Assembly: GCA_040904765.1 (NCBI GenBank)
Contig: JBBDST010000021.1
Location: 1 to 7,459, forward strand
Direction: 5' to 3'
Source of the DNA: JBBDST01 sp040904765
Lineage (GTDB): Bacteria; Actinomycetota; Nitriliruptoria; Nitriliruptorales; Nitriliruptoraceae
DNA: 7,459 nt
A program made the position numbers and the translations under genes. The notes under the pieces were generated by a model, which ran no database searches, was not told the origin of the DNA, and saw only the letters and a program-made list of their open reading frames with translations. Numbering within the stretch: the first letter of the stretch is position 1; each line of letters begins with the position of its first letter. Below are positions 1 through 7,212 of the stretch, piece by piece.

Positions 1-61
1 TTGAACCCCCGGCCTCTCGGACCACAACCGAGCGCTCTAACCAAACTGAGCTACATCCACC
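1..61 (-). tRNA. tRNA-His(GTG), 3' end truncated by window edge
   Basis: On the minus strand this folds as a tRNA: acceptor 5' strand GTGGATG (60 to 54), TA at positions 8-9, D-stem GCTC/GAGC, anticodon stem CTCGG/CCGAG around loop TTGTGGT, then the start of the T-arm (GGGGG TTCAA). The anticodon GTG lies at 25 to 23 and reads His codons. The base before the acceptor stem, at 61, is G, so the extra G-1 typical of bacterial tRNA-His is genome-encoded; I placed the 5' end there for that reason. The end of the T-loop, the T-stem 3' strand, the acceptor 3' strand and any CCA lie outside the window. Confidence 0.95.
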
Positions 62-158
62 GTGTGTGATGTGCGACAAAAGAACACATCGGTTCTCAAA
101 GCCTACCGTTGCAAAGGCGAATGCTCCAAGTGACGGGCTAAACCATACGTAGCGACCC

Positions 159-1277
159 TTAGGGTGTGTATAGCGTTGCGGCGTGACGGGCTGCGTCGGT
201 GATCGCGGTTAACGGGTCTTGTAATGACGCGCTGAGTGAGCCGGCGATCACGCTGGTGCTCACCGCACGCAGGCCGACTTTGGTTGCAATCACTGCTTCA
301 TCGACTTTCCCTGCGATCGCAACCACGGAAACGCCATGAGAGCAGGCCTGCCGTAAGACGGTGTCAACCACTTTGCCGGTGAATGTCGAAGCGTCAAGAG
401 ACCCTTCGCCGGTTATGACAAGATCGGCCGTGGCTAACGCGTTAGTGAAACCTGCAAGACGGGCAATTGCTTCTCCGCCAGTATCGATCGTTCCGTTTAG
501 AAATGTGGCCAGGCCATAGCCGGTGCCGCCGGCAGCGCCAGCGCCGTTGGCACCTGGCTTGCCGCCACTAAGCGATGCGAAATGGGCCAATGCCTTATCG
601 AGTGCTTCGATAAGGTCTGTGTCGGCGCCTTTTTGGGGGCCAAACACGTGTGCGGCGCCAGTGGGTCCAGTCAGTGGGGCGGAAACGTCTGTCAGGAGTT
701 CCACGCCCCCTGAAGGGGGTTTTGTGAGGCCGGACGTGTCGATACGGGTGATGTCGGCGAGGCTCGCGCCACCGTCTGCGACCTGATGGCCTGTGGCGTC
801 ATATGCGCCGAGTCCAAGCGCATACAGCGCGCCTGCGCCGCCGTCTGTTGACGCTGAGCCGCCAAGACCGATGACAAGACGCGTAGCGCCGTGTGCGAGT
901 GCATGGGCGATAACTTCACCGAGCCCGCGGGTTGTTGCGTGGGCAGGATCAAGCGGACGCATTTTGGGTAGTCCGCTGCTTGATGCCAGTTCAATGACGG
1001 CAGTGCCATCCTGTAGACGGCAGTAGTACGCGTCAGTTGGAGTGCCGTTTGGGCCAGTGATAGAAGTGACGGTTACTTTAAGCGCGTCGGGATGCGCGGC
1101 AGCGATCGCATCAACTGTGCCTTCGCCTCCGTCGGCAAGCGGAATGAGGGTTAGGGTGTCGTTTGGGCGCGCTTGCGCCCAGCCGGTTGCGATTGCTTTG
1201 GCAACTTGTGGAGCCGAAGGGCCTCCCTTGAATGCGTCGGGCGCAATGACGATGTGTTTGACGAGCACGTCACTCAT
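159..1277 (-). CDS. glxK: Glycerate 2-kinase (GlxK/GarK family)
   Basis: Predicted ATP-dependent kinase that makes 2-phosphoglycerate from D-glycerate in the cytoplasm, passing glyoxylate- or sugar-acid-derived carbon into lower glycolysis. The 372-residue product is close to the roughly 380 residues usual for the family and shows its conserved blocks in order: APDAFKGGPSA (12-22), PLADGGEGT (46-54), GLGGSASTDGGAGAL (137-151), GPQKGA (213-218), a Gly-rich GAAGGTGYGL (247-256) and TGEGSLDASTFTGK (289-302). The frame stays open far upstream, to 1655, but that part has no family similarity. I chose the ATG at 1277 because AAAGGA lies about 8 bases upstream and the protein then starts just before the IVIAPDAFK block. 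It is divergent from the interrupted flavin oxidoreductase gene and shares its 159-bp upstream region, so it may share the palindromic operator at 1370-1393. The symbol is by family; garK would be equally valid. Confidence 0.93.
   Translation of the reverse strand: MSDVLVKHIVIAPDAFKGGPSAPQVAKAIATGWAQARPNDTLTLIPLADGGEGTVDAIAAAHPDALKVTVTSITGPNGTPTDAYYCRLQDGTAVIELASSSGLPKMRPLDPAHATTRGLGEVIAHALAHGATRLVIGLGGSASTDGGAGALYALGLGAYDATGHQVADGGASLADITRIDTSGLTKPPSGGVELLTDVSAPLTGPTGAAHVFGPQKGADTDLIEALDKALAHFASLSGGKPGANGAGAAGGTGYGLATFLNGTIDTGGEAIARLAGFTNALATADLVITGEGSLDASTFTGKVVDTVLRQACSHGVSVVAIAGKVDEAVIATKVGLRAVSTSVIAGSLSASLQDPLTAITDAARHAATLYTP
706..723 (+). terminator. Terminator-like hairpin antisense to glxK
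   Basis: On the plus strand CCCCC (706-710), loop TGAA and GGGGG (715-719) are followed at once by TTTT (720-723), which has the form of a short intrinsic terminator. It lies inside glxK and points against its transcription. No plus-strand gene precedes it in the window. The same bases encode Lys-Pro-Pro-Ser-Gly-Gly in glxK, so it may be only a coding coincidence. Confidence 0.22.
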
Positions 1278-1369
1278 CCCGTGTTCCTTTGCTTTGAGGC
1301 GTAGTGTGTAGCGGATGACACAGTAATGCGGAGGACTGTGTAAGGGGCGTGTGTCGTCAACACAAACCA

Positions 1370-1393
1370 CTATAGTTGTATATGCAACTATAG
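1370..1393. promoter_or_regulatory. 24-bp palindromic operator, MarR-type
   Basis: CTATAGTTG (1370-1378) and CAACTATAG (1385-1393) are perfect inverted repeats around TATATG. Taken as a whole, 11 of the 12 base pairs are symmetric. The form (TAGTTG, AT-rich centre, CAACTA) resembles known MarR-family operators; this assignment rests on resemblance only, and no MarR gene is in the window. It sits between divergent glxK and the flavin oxidoreductase gene, about 44 bases upstream of the latter's ATG, and covers the best -35 candidate for that gene. Binding there would be expected to repress the plus-strand gene and possibly glxK. Confidence 0.6.
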
Positions 1394-1403
1394 CCGGTAT
1401 GCT
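1376..1403 (+). promoter_or_regulatory. Candidate promoter of the flavin oxidoreductase gene
   Basis: TTGTAT (1376-1381) and TATGCT (1398-1403) are separated by 16 bases and could be -35 and -10 elements. Matches to consensus are modest (3/6 and 4/6). The -35 would lie inside the 24-bp palindrome and the -10 would touch the smaller palindrome at 1403-1415, a layout typical of a repressed promoter. The predicted transcript would have a short leader that includes the AAAGG ribosome binding site at 1425-1429. Confidence 0.3.
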
Positions 1404-1415
1404 TGTCTCAGACAA
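1403..1415. repeat. Small perfect palindrome TTGTCT-C-AGACAA
   Basis: Two 6-base arms that are perfect reverse complements flank one C. It lies 9 bases downstream of the 24-bp palindrome and 21 bases upstream of the oxidoreductase ATG. It could be a second protein-binding site; a one-base loop rules out a normal RNA hairpin using all the pairs. Confidence 0.35.
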
Positions 1416-1436
1416 CGCAACGGTAAAGGTCATCTT

Positions 1437-2495
1437 ATGAACGGCACCCTCCAACTCGGTCTTGGCACGTTCGGTGATATCACCTAACGTGCCGCTGGCA
1501 ACAAACTGAACGACGCCCAAGTGATCCGAAATGTCGTTGCCGAAGCCGTATATGCAGACCAAGTCGGGGTCGACTTTTTTGGCGTCGGCGAACACCACCG
1601 TGATGACTTTGCCGTGTCCGCTCCCGAAGTTGTGCTGGCCGCCATCGCGACCCAAACCGGCCGCATCCGGCTGGGGTCGGCTGTGACCGTCTTAAGTTCC
1701 GATGATCCAGTGCGGGTATACCAACGTTTCGCAACGCTTGACGCGGTAAGTAACGGGAGAGCTGAAGTAATTCTTGGGCGGGGCTCATTCACCGAATCAT
1801 TCCCCCTGTTTGGCTATCCACTTCACCAGTATGAAGAACTATTTAACGAAAAACTGGAACTGTTTGTTGCGCTCAGGCGCGAACAGCCGGTCACTTGGAG
1901 TGGCAACACACGTGCCGGCTTAAACAACCAGCAGGTATATCCGCGCACCCAATATGCAGCCATCCCTACTTGGGTTGGCGTTGGCGGTAACCCTGAATCG
2001 GTTGTTCGCGCCGCCCGCTACGGACTGCCACTAATGATGGCAATCATTGGCGGCGAATCGCACCGCTTTCGTCCACTCGTTGAGCTTTACCAGCGGTCAC
2101 TTACCCAGTTTGGTCATGACCCGCTGCCGGTTGGAGTTCACTCACCTGGCCATATCGCTGCGACCGACGAAGCAGCGCGAGACCAACTGTGGCCGCACTG
2201 GCAGGCGATCTACAACCGCATCGGTAGCGAACGCGGCTGGCCGCCAGTCACTCAACGCGATTTTCTTGCTGCGGCCAGCCAAACCGGCGCACTGTATGTC
2301 GGTTCACCCGAAACGGTTTCGCAAAAAATTGCAGCCACTGTCTCAACGCTTTCCCTCTCACGCTTTGACATGAAATATTCGTCCGCGACCCTGCCACATG
2401 ACCTGATGCTTGAAAGCATTCATCTGTACGGCACCGAGGTCGCACCTAGGGTTCGTGAACTGGTGCATGAACGCGCCAGTCAGTCGGTTGGCTAA
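1437..2495 (+). pseudogene. LLM-class flavin-dependent oxidoreductase, interrupted by in-frame TAA at codon 17
   Basis: Luciferase-like (bacterial luciferase/F420-type TIM barrel) monooxygenase family; substrate unknown. Read from ATG 1437 the frame gives MNGTLQLGLGTFGDIT, then TAA (1485-1487), then RAAGNKLNDAQVIRNVV and an intact remainder: FFGVGEHHRDDFAVSAPE, SAVTVLSSDDPVRVYQ and GRGSFTESFPLFGY. Both sides of the stop look like one family N-terminus with normal spacing, so this is a one-codon substitution (for example GAA to TAA), not a frameshift. AAAGG lies 7 bases before ATG 1437. The longest uninterrupted frame starts at GTG 1521 (324 residues), but that GTG has no clear ribosome binding site and would drop the first barrel strand (LQLGLGTF). 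Without the stop the product would be 352 residues, normal for the family. It may be a recent pseudogene, a sequencing error, or a gene expressed by readthrough. It converges on the MFS gene 20 bases away. Confidence 0.85.
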
Positions 2496-2515
2496 GCGCA
2501 CCATAAGACCGTGAG

Positions 2516-3745
2516 TTACTGCGTTGCAGCACTGGCAGTCACGACCGTTTTCCCACGCCAAATCAGCAGGCCACCGGCGGCACAAAAGGCTGCCATAAGT
2601 AGCCACGGCAACGTGTAAGAACCAAGTGCATCCAGTGTGACGCCAAACACGATCGGGCTAAAGAACATGCCGAATGTGAACGCGAACTGAATGCGTCCCG
2701 TCACCCGGCCAGATGTCCCGGTTGGTGCATGACTGACAACATGCAGCATCACCACACCGTTCCAGGCAATGCAGCTTGCCCCAAGTACAAGCGCGGCCAG
2801 CCACAACAGCAGTGTGGACCTGGTAGCAAACAGCATCCCTACATGACCCAGTACGGACAGCACGGCAATCGCAATCATCACGTCAGTGGTGCGTTGCACC
2901 CGTTCAGCAAACCGGGCCCAACCGATCCGTGCAGTCGCAGCCGCTGCAGCAACCAGGGTTGCGACAAGCCCTGCTTGGGGCACAGTGAAACCCACCTGCT
3001 CGACCGCATACAGCGGGATGTAGGTGACAATCGCTGCCGCACCAGCACCTAACAAAAACGCATACCCGGCTAACCACCAGGTTGGCGCCCATCGTGACCC
3101 GACCGGGATTGAGGGCGCCTGAGGACCGCCAATGTTGCGACCATTGGGATCTGGCGGCACCCACCACAGCACAAGCACAGTCAACAAAACCACCAGCAAC
3201 ACCACAGCACCAGCAGCACTTCGCCAGCCGTACCACACCGCCAACACCGGCGCAGCTGCACTCACAATCACGGCGGCTAACTGCACCCCGGTTTGTTTCA
3301 CACCAACAATGGTGCCTTGGCGTCCGCGCGCCACATGGGTTGCAATCAGCGCGTTAGTGGTCGGATTACCGGTTCCCATCGCCACTCCGGCAATGATCGC
3401 AGCCAGCGCCAACAGCCAAAAGTTGGGGGCCAACGCAAACAGCAACAGTCCTACTCCACTGGAGCTAAACAACAACATCGACAGTCTGCGCCCCCCAAAC
3501 CGGTCAACGAGCGTGCCAGAAAAGGGTGCGGACATCGCGCCGGTGAGAGGAATCAGTGACGCGGTCACGCCAAGGCCCGCACGGCTCAGATTGAGATCGT
3601 CGATGAGTAAAGGCCCAAGTACACCAATCGCCGGAGTCAAAAGCGCCGCGCCGATCATGATGCCAGTCAAGGCAGCGGTGAACCCAACTGCAGATGTGCC
3701 TGCAGCAATATGCGGTTCACCTGGCGACGAAGTAAAACGCGTCAT
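2516..3745 (-). CDS. MFS transporter, 12 predicted membrane segments
   Basis: Major facilitator superfamily inner-membrane carrier of 409 residues; substrate not predictable. Hydrophobic helices run throughout. The loop between helices 2 and 3 carries the MFS signature GTLVDRFGGRRL (77-88). NPTTNALIATHVARGRQGTIVGVKQTGVQLA (about 127-157) is a helix 4-5 pattern seen in CynX/NimT-like and related MFS carriers. A shorter, more polar stretch near 205-225 (PPDPNGRNIGG) fits the central cytoplasmic loop. The frame is open to a GTG at 3772, but I chose ATG 3745 because GGGAG (3756-3760) lies 10 bases upstream and the GTG has no usable site. It lies 105 bases downstream of arfB on the same strand, so readthrough from arfB is possible, though the inverted repeat at 3790-3813 suggests its own control. 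Confidence 0.88.
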   Translation of the reverse strand: MTRFTSSPGEPHIAAGTSAVGFTAALTGIMIGAALLTPAIGVLGPLLIDDLNLSRAGLGVTASLIPLTGAMSAPFSGTLVDRFGGRRLSMLLFSSSGVGLLLFALAPNFWLLALAAIIAGVAMGTGNPTTNALIATHVARGRQGTIVGVKQTGVQLAAVIVSAAAPVLAVWYGWRSAAGAVVLLVVLLTVLVLWWVPPDPNGRNIGGPQAPSIPVGSRWAPTWWLAGYAFLLGAGAAAIVTYIPLYAVEQVGFTVPQAGLVATLVAAAAATARIGWARFAERVQRTTDVMIAIAVLSVLGHVGMLFATRSTLLLWLAALVLGASCIAWNGVVMLHVVSHAPTGTSGRVTGRIQFAFTFGMFFSPIVFGVTLDALGSYTLPWLLMAAFCAAGGLLIWRGKTVVTASAATQ

Positions 3746-3789
3746 ACGCTCGAATCTCCCGATGCGACACACCTTAGCGCTCAGGTCGA

Positions 3790-3813
3790 TAGCACCGCCA
3801 AACCTGGGTGCTA
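3790..3813. repeat. Inverted repeat upstream of the minus-strand MFS gene
   Basis: TAGCACC (3790-3796) and GGTGCTA (3807-3813) are perfect 7-base inverted repeats with a 10-base spacer. The site lies in the 105-base gap between arfB and the MFS gene, 45 bases before the MFS start. Symmetric sites of this size are often operators. As RNA it could also be a stem-loop ending the arfB transcript, but no U-run follows it. Confidence 0.4.
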
Positions 3814-3850
3814 CTCAGTCAAGCTCGAGATACTAGCTCACGCGTAAGCC

Positions 3851-4273
3851 TCAAGTTTCAGGATCGCGCCGGAGGCGCTTGACCTCGCCACGCTGCTTTT
3901 TCGCGCGAAGGCGGCGCTCTTTTGATCCGCGCGTGGGGCGCGTCTTTCGACGTTTTCGCGGTGGCTCCAAGGCTTCACCCACGATGGCTTGAAAGCGTGT
4001 TCGCACCGCCTCCCGGTTGCGATACTGGGACTTATGTTCAGAGCCTTGAAGGATCAAGACCCCATCGGCGGTTAGGCGCGAAGCGAGCCGTTCCAAGAGT
4101 CGGGTTCGTTGGGCCTCGGTGAGCGCGTTCGACTCGCGAATAGACCACCGAAGCTCAATTTTGGAGTCCGATGTGTTCACGGACTGGCCCCCCGGGCCAC
4201 CGGAGCGAGAAGCAGAAAGTTCAAGCTCTGTGTCCGGGATGAAGACACCGTGGGGCAATTGGAGAGAAGACAT
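3851..4273 (-). CDS. arfB: Alternative ribosome-rescue factor ArfB (GGQ peptidyl-tRNA hydrolase)
   Basis: Releases peptide from tRNA on ribosomes stalled at mRNA 3' ends. At 140 residues it matches ArfB/YaeJ length. It has one RF-1-like catalytic domain with SRSGGPGGQSVN, the GGQ being residues 28-30, whose Gln is the methylated catalytic-loop residue in class I release factors. It lacks the codon-recognition domains of RF1/RF2. The last 35 or so residues are strongly basic (PRKRRKTRPTRGSKERRLRAKKQ), the tail that enters the empty mRNA channel in the E. coli protein. I chose ATG 4273 because homology starts there; the frame extends to a GTG at 4387 with no family similarity. The ribosome binding site is weak (AGG about 9 bases upstream). 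Its upstream gap is shared with the divergent plus-strand MFS gene. Confidence 0.93.
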   Translation of the reverse strand: MSSLQLPHGVFIPDTELELSASRSGGPGGQSVNTSDSKIELRWSIRESNALTEAQRTRLLERLASRLTADGVLILQGSEHKSQYRNREAVRTRFQAIVGEALEPPRKRRKTRPTRGSKERRLRAKKQRGEVKRLRRDPET

Positions 4274-4582
4274 AGCGATCAGCCTACGGGCGGATGTGGC
4301 CACTGGGTGCCCAAAACGCAAAGCATCTTCGCTCGTGACGCCCGCCCCTGGACCGTAGACAATGAAACATCGCAGTCGACCAGTCACGCATCACCGACCA
4401 CGTGGCCTGCGGTTGACGGACATCCGCGCTTCAAACAAAGGACGTAATCGGATCCACGTTGTTGCGAGCGGCTAAGTTTATCTAGGTAGCTCGTTTGGGG
4501 TTGCCATGTCATTCACCACCGATGGGCCCGCAGTAGGGTGCGCGTACCGTTTGCGCCAGGCACGGTCCACTTCGGAGAGCAT
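4274..4582. other. Intergenic region between divergent arfB and MFS gene
   Basis: This 309-base gap must hold promoters for both flanking genes, but no convincing -35/-10 pair is visible. On the plus strand TTGACG (4413-4418) is -35-like without a matching -10, and TATCTA (4479-4484) is -10-like without a good -35. CCACGTGG (4398-4405) is an 8-base palindrome. An ATG at 4506 opens a 55-codon frame that runs out of frame into the MFS gene; I do not regard it as a gene. I see no RNA gene or long repeat. Confidence 0.5.
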
Positions 4583-5782
4583 GTGCGCGTCACCCCCACC
4601 ACCCGTGCTTGGGTCCCCGCAGCCGTGCTATTTGCATCTTTTCTTGACATCTTTGCGTTGCTGCCAACCGTAGCCCCGTACGCGCGCAGTTTTGGCGCAT
4701 CCACCATCGCCGTTGGCGTTGTCGTCGGCGCCTACTCGTTCACCAACATTCCGGCAAACATTGTGGGCGGGATGCTGGTTGATCGGCACGGACGTAGACG
4801 TGTCATCATCAGTGCGCTTTTCGCAGCAGCCTTTACGGTCGCTGCTTACAGTTACGCAACCACAACCGCCGCGTTGATTATTACCCGACTGCTTCACGGA
4901 ATCGCCGGGGGGATTTTGATGCCTGCCGTGTTTGCCCTGGCAAGTGACCGGGCTACCGATGGCGGGCACGGACGGACGTTTGGACGCGTTGGTGCGGTGA
5001 TTGGACTTGCTGCCGTCATTGCCCCTGCAACCGCCGGAATCGTCCGGCAAGCTTACGGATTTGACACCGTGTTTTACGGCGTGTCGGCGGTGCTTGTTCT
5101 TGGGGCCGTGTTTGTGTTTATAACTGTGCATGACCGTCCCACCGACATTGTGCTGACACCACTGACGTCAACGATGACACTGCCGACCGGCGCGTTTGTC
5201 GGGCTGTTAAATGTCGCCGCGCTGCGTCGAGCGTTAGTCGCAACCGTCATGTTGACACTCGCTGCCGGTGTACTTGCTGCCTACCTGCCTGATGCAGCCG
5301 AAACACTTGGTGCAAGAGCCAGCACGGTAGGAACGTTATTCACTGTGTATGCGCTGTTTGCGGGCGCTGTGATGCTGTCCAAACTGTCGCGTAGCGTGGA
5401 CACGTTTGGCGCGGACAGGCCGGCAAGTTTTGGGCTGGTTGTGATCGCGGTCGCATTCGTGGTGTTTGCTGTAGCACCACGTGTGGGAGTATTGGCTCTC
5501 GGCGCGGCAGTGTTTGGTGCCGGTTATGGCATGGTGTTTCCGGCCGTGAGTGCTGCTACGTCACTGGCAACAACACCGGACATGCGCGGGCGTGCGTTTG
5601 GGCTGTTCAATGTCGCGTTTAGTGTCGGGCTGGCATTCGGCCCGGTTACCGTCGGTGGGGTAGCCGCCCGCATTGACGGCGTGGAACCGTTTAGCGTGGC
5701 GGCGGGCATTCTTGGTGTCACGGCGTGTTTGCTTATGGCCATTACCTACCGCAACGACCGTAAGCAAACCTTTCACGGTTAA
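4583..5782 (+). CDS. MFS transporter of drug:H+ antiporter type
   Basis: Inner-membrane major facilitator carrier with 12 likely membrane helices and 399 residues. It shows the helix 2-3 signature GGMLVDRHGRRR (62-73), the helix 4 motif TRLLHGIAGG (101-110) with its Arg, and an antiporter-like helix 5 stretch GLAAVIAPATAG (141-152). The second half contains MRGRAFGLFNVAFSVGLAFGP, a common DHA1-family pattern. Efflux of a small molecule is the likely role; the substrate cannot be read from sequence. The frame opens at GTG 4538, but I prefer GTG 4583: GGAG (4574-4577) sits 5 bases upstream, and the first helix then starts about ten residues in. The ATG overlapping it at 4581 is out of frame. 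Its stop codon overlaps that of the convergent malic enzyme gene. Confidence 0.87.
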   Translation: MRVTPTTRAWVPAAVLFASFLDIFALLPTVAPYARSFGASTIAVGVVVGAYSFTNIPANIVGGMLVDRHGRRRVIISALFAAAFTVAAYSYATTTAALIITRLLHGIAGGILMPAVFALASDRATDGGHGRTFGRVGAVIGLAAVIAPATAGIVRQAYGFDTVFYGVSAVLVLGAVFVFITVHDRPTDIVLTPLTSTMTLPTGAFVGLLNVAALRRALVATVMLTLAAGVLAAYLPDAAETLGARASTVGTLFTVYALFAGAVMLSKLSRSVDTFGADRPASFGLVVIAVAFVVFAVAPRVGVLALGAAVFGAGYGMVFPAVSAATSLATTPDMRGRAFGLFNVAFSVGLAFGPVTVGGVAARIDGVEPFSVAAGILGVTACLLMAITYRNDRKQTFHG

Positions 5783-7182
5783 CCGCGTTCAGCAACCTCA
5801 CGTACTGCATTAGCCACCGCCGGAGCCACCCGTTCGTTGAACACACTTGGAATGATGTATTCGGGCCGCAGTTCTTCGCTTGGAATCACGGCCGCGATGG
5901 CACGGGCCGCCGCCACTTTCATCTCTTCGGTGATGAAGCGTGCTTTCGCGTCAAGGGCACCACGAAACACGCCAGGAAACGCCAAAACGTTGTTGATCTG
6001 ATTCGGGGTGTCGCTACGACCGGTCGCAACTACGGCGGCAAATTTGCGTGCTTCAACCGGATCAACTTCAGGCGTCGGGTTGGCGAGCGAAAATACGATT
6101 GCACGGTCGGCCATACGTGCCAGTTCGGAAGCGTCAAACAGGTTTGGTCCAGACAGGCCCAAAAACACGTCAGCGCCGTCCAGCGCATCCATCAGAGTGC
6201 CGCTTCGTCCTTCATGGTTGCCATGGTCAACAAACCACTGTTTGGACGCATCAAGGCCGGTACGGTCTGGTCCGATGATGCCGGTCCGGTCAACGGCAAT
6301 AATGTCTTTGACGCCTTCAGCGACAAGCAGTTGACCGCACGCTACGCCAGATGCGCCTGCTCCAGCCATTGCGACGGTGACTTCCGAAATGTCCTTACCG
6401 ACGATTTTTAGGGCGTTGATGAGTGCTGCGAGCACGACAATGGCGGTGCCATGTTGGTCGTCGTGAAACACCGGAATGTCGAGTTCTTCACGCAGCCGCG
6501 ATTCGATTTCGAAACATCGTGGCGCAGAAATGTCTTCCAAGTTGATGCCGCCAAAACCTGGCGCAACGGCCTTGCAGATCGCCACAATCTCATCCACATC
6601 TTGCGTATCAAGACACAGCGGCCAGCCGTCGACCCCAGCGAAATGTTTGAACAAGGCGGCTTTGCCCTCCATCACCGGCATTGCTGCTGCCGGGCCGATG
6701 TCGCCAAGCCCGAGCACCGCTGAGCCGTCGGTGACAATCGCGACGGTGTTGCCTTTAATGGTGAGTCGCCGGGCGTCTTCAGGGTTTTTGTGAATTGCCA
6801 TGCACACTCGTGCGACTCCTGGCGTGTATGCCATCGACAAGTCATCGCGCGTCTTTAACGGCACCGTGGGATTCACCTCAAGTTTGCCGCCAAGATGCAT
6901 CAAAAAGGTGCGGTCACTGACCCGGTGAACGTCAATACCGTCAAGGGCATCTACCGTATCGGCGATTTCTTGTGCATGTTCAGGATCTCCGGCATGCACC
7001 GACAAGTCGACAGTGAGAACTGGTCCTGACGTCTCCACCATGTCAAGGGCCGATACGGCCCCGTGCACGTTGCCGACGGCAGTGGTGACACGCCCGATAG
7101 CGGTCGGGTCGTCAGCTGCGATGTAAAGGCGCATCGTTAAACCAAATGATGCGCTTGGGATGGCATGAGACAATGGCGACAT
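5779..7182 (-). CDS. Malic enzyme with N-terminal ACT domain
   Basis: Oxidative decarboxylation of malate to pyruvate and CO2 with a nicotinamide cofactor, linking the TCA cycle to pyruvate and supplying NAD(P)H. The 467 residues hold an ACT-like regulatory domain (about 16-90), then the malic N-domain with the catalytic Tyr in SMAYTPGVA (Tyr119), Lys174 in MEGKAALF, metal ligands in NLEDISAPR (Glu216, Asp217) and Asp241-Asp242 in FHDDQHGTA, and an NAD-binding domain with GAGASG (274-279). An Asp (298) after the second beta strand hints at NAD rather than NADP. SLANPTPE and PNQINNVLAFP are also present. The ACT domain suggests allosteric control by a small ligand. The frame opens at TTG 7209; I chose ATG 7182, preceded by GGGAGAG (7195-7201), though the 12-base spacing is long. 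ATG 7134 is a less likely start. It overlaps the convergent MFS gene by 4 bases. Confidence 0.93.
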   Translation of the reverse strand: MSPLSHAIPSASFGLTMRLYIAADDPTAIGRVTTAVGNVHGAVSALDMVETSGPVLTVDLSVHAGDPEHAQEIADTVDALDGIDVHRVSDRTFLMHLGGKLEVNPTVPLKTRDDLSMAYTPGVARVCMAIHKNPEDARRLTIKGNTVAIVTDGSAVLGLGDIGPAAAMPVMEGKAALFKHFAGVDGWPLCLDTQDVDEIVAICKAVAPGFGGINLEDISAPRCFEIESRLREELDIPVFHDDQHGTAIVVLAALINALKIVGKDISEVTVAMAGAGASGVACGQLLVAEGVKDIIAVDRTGIIGPDRTGLDASKQWFVDHGNHEGRSGTLMDALDGADVFLGLSGPNLFDASELARMADRAIVFSLANPTPEVDPVEARKFAAVVATGRSDTPNQINNVLAFPGVFRGALDAKARFITEEMKVAAARAIAAVIPSEELRPEYIIPSVFNERVAPAVANAVREVAERG

Positions 7183-7212
7183 GATTTTTTCTTTCTCTCC
7201 CGTAGACAAAAG

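Noticed and set aside
81..96. AGAAC-N6-GTTCT inverted repeat upstream of tRNA-His, reminiscent of an SOS box
   Set aside because: The actinobacterial LexA box has GAAC-N4-GTTC; the 6-base spacing is wrong, and arms of 5 bases are easily found by chance.
155..165. ACCCT-T-AGGGT palindrome over the glxK stop codon
   Set aside because: Too short and with no loop to be a terminator; no T-run follows.
1164..1181. TGGGCGC-GCTT-GCGCCCA hairpin inside glxK
   Set aside because: A clean 7-bp stem, but in GC-rich coding sequence for GWAQARPN with no U-run; most simply a codon effect.
1278..1655. 126-residue N-terminal extension of the glycerate kinase frame on the minus strand
   Set aside because: It has no kinase-like sequence, crosses the operator palindrome and the coding start of the opposite gene, and the ATG at 1277 has a good ribosome binding site.
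4506..4673. 55-codon plus-strand frame starting at ATG 4506 with a GGGG-containing stretch just upstream
   Set aside because: It is out of frame with the MFS gene, mostly overlaps it, and the peptide is low in recognisable character; likely chance.
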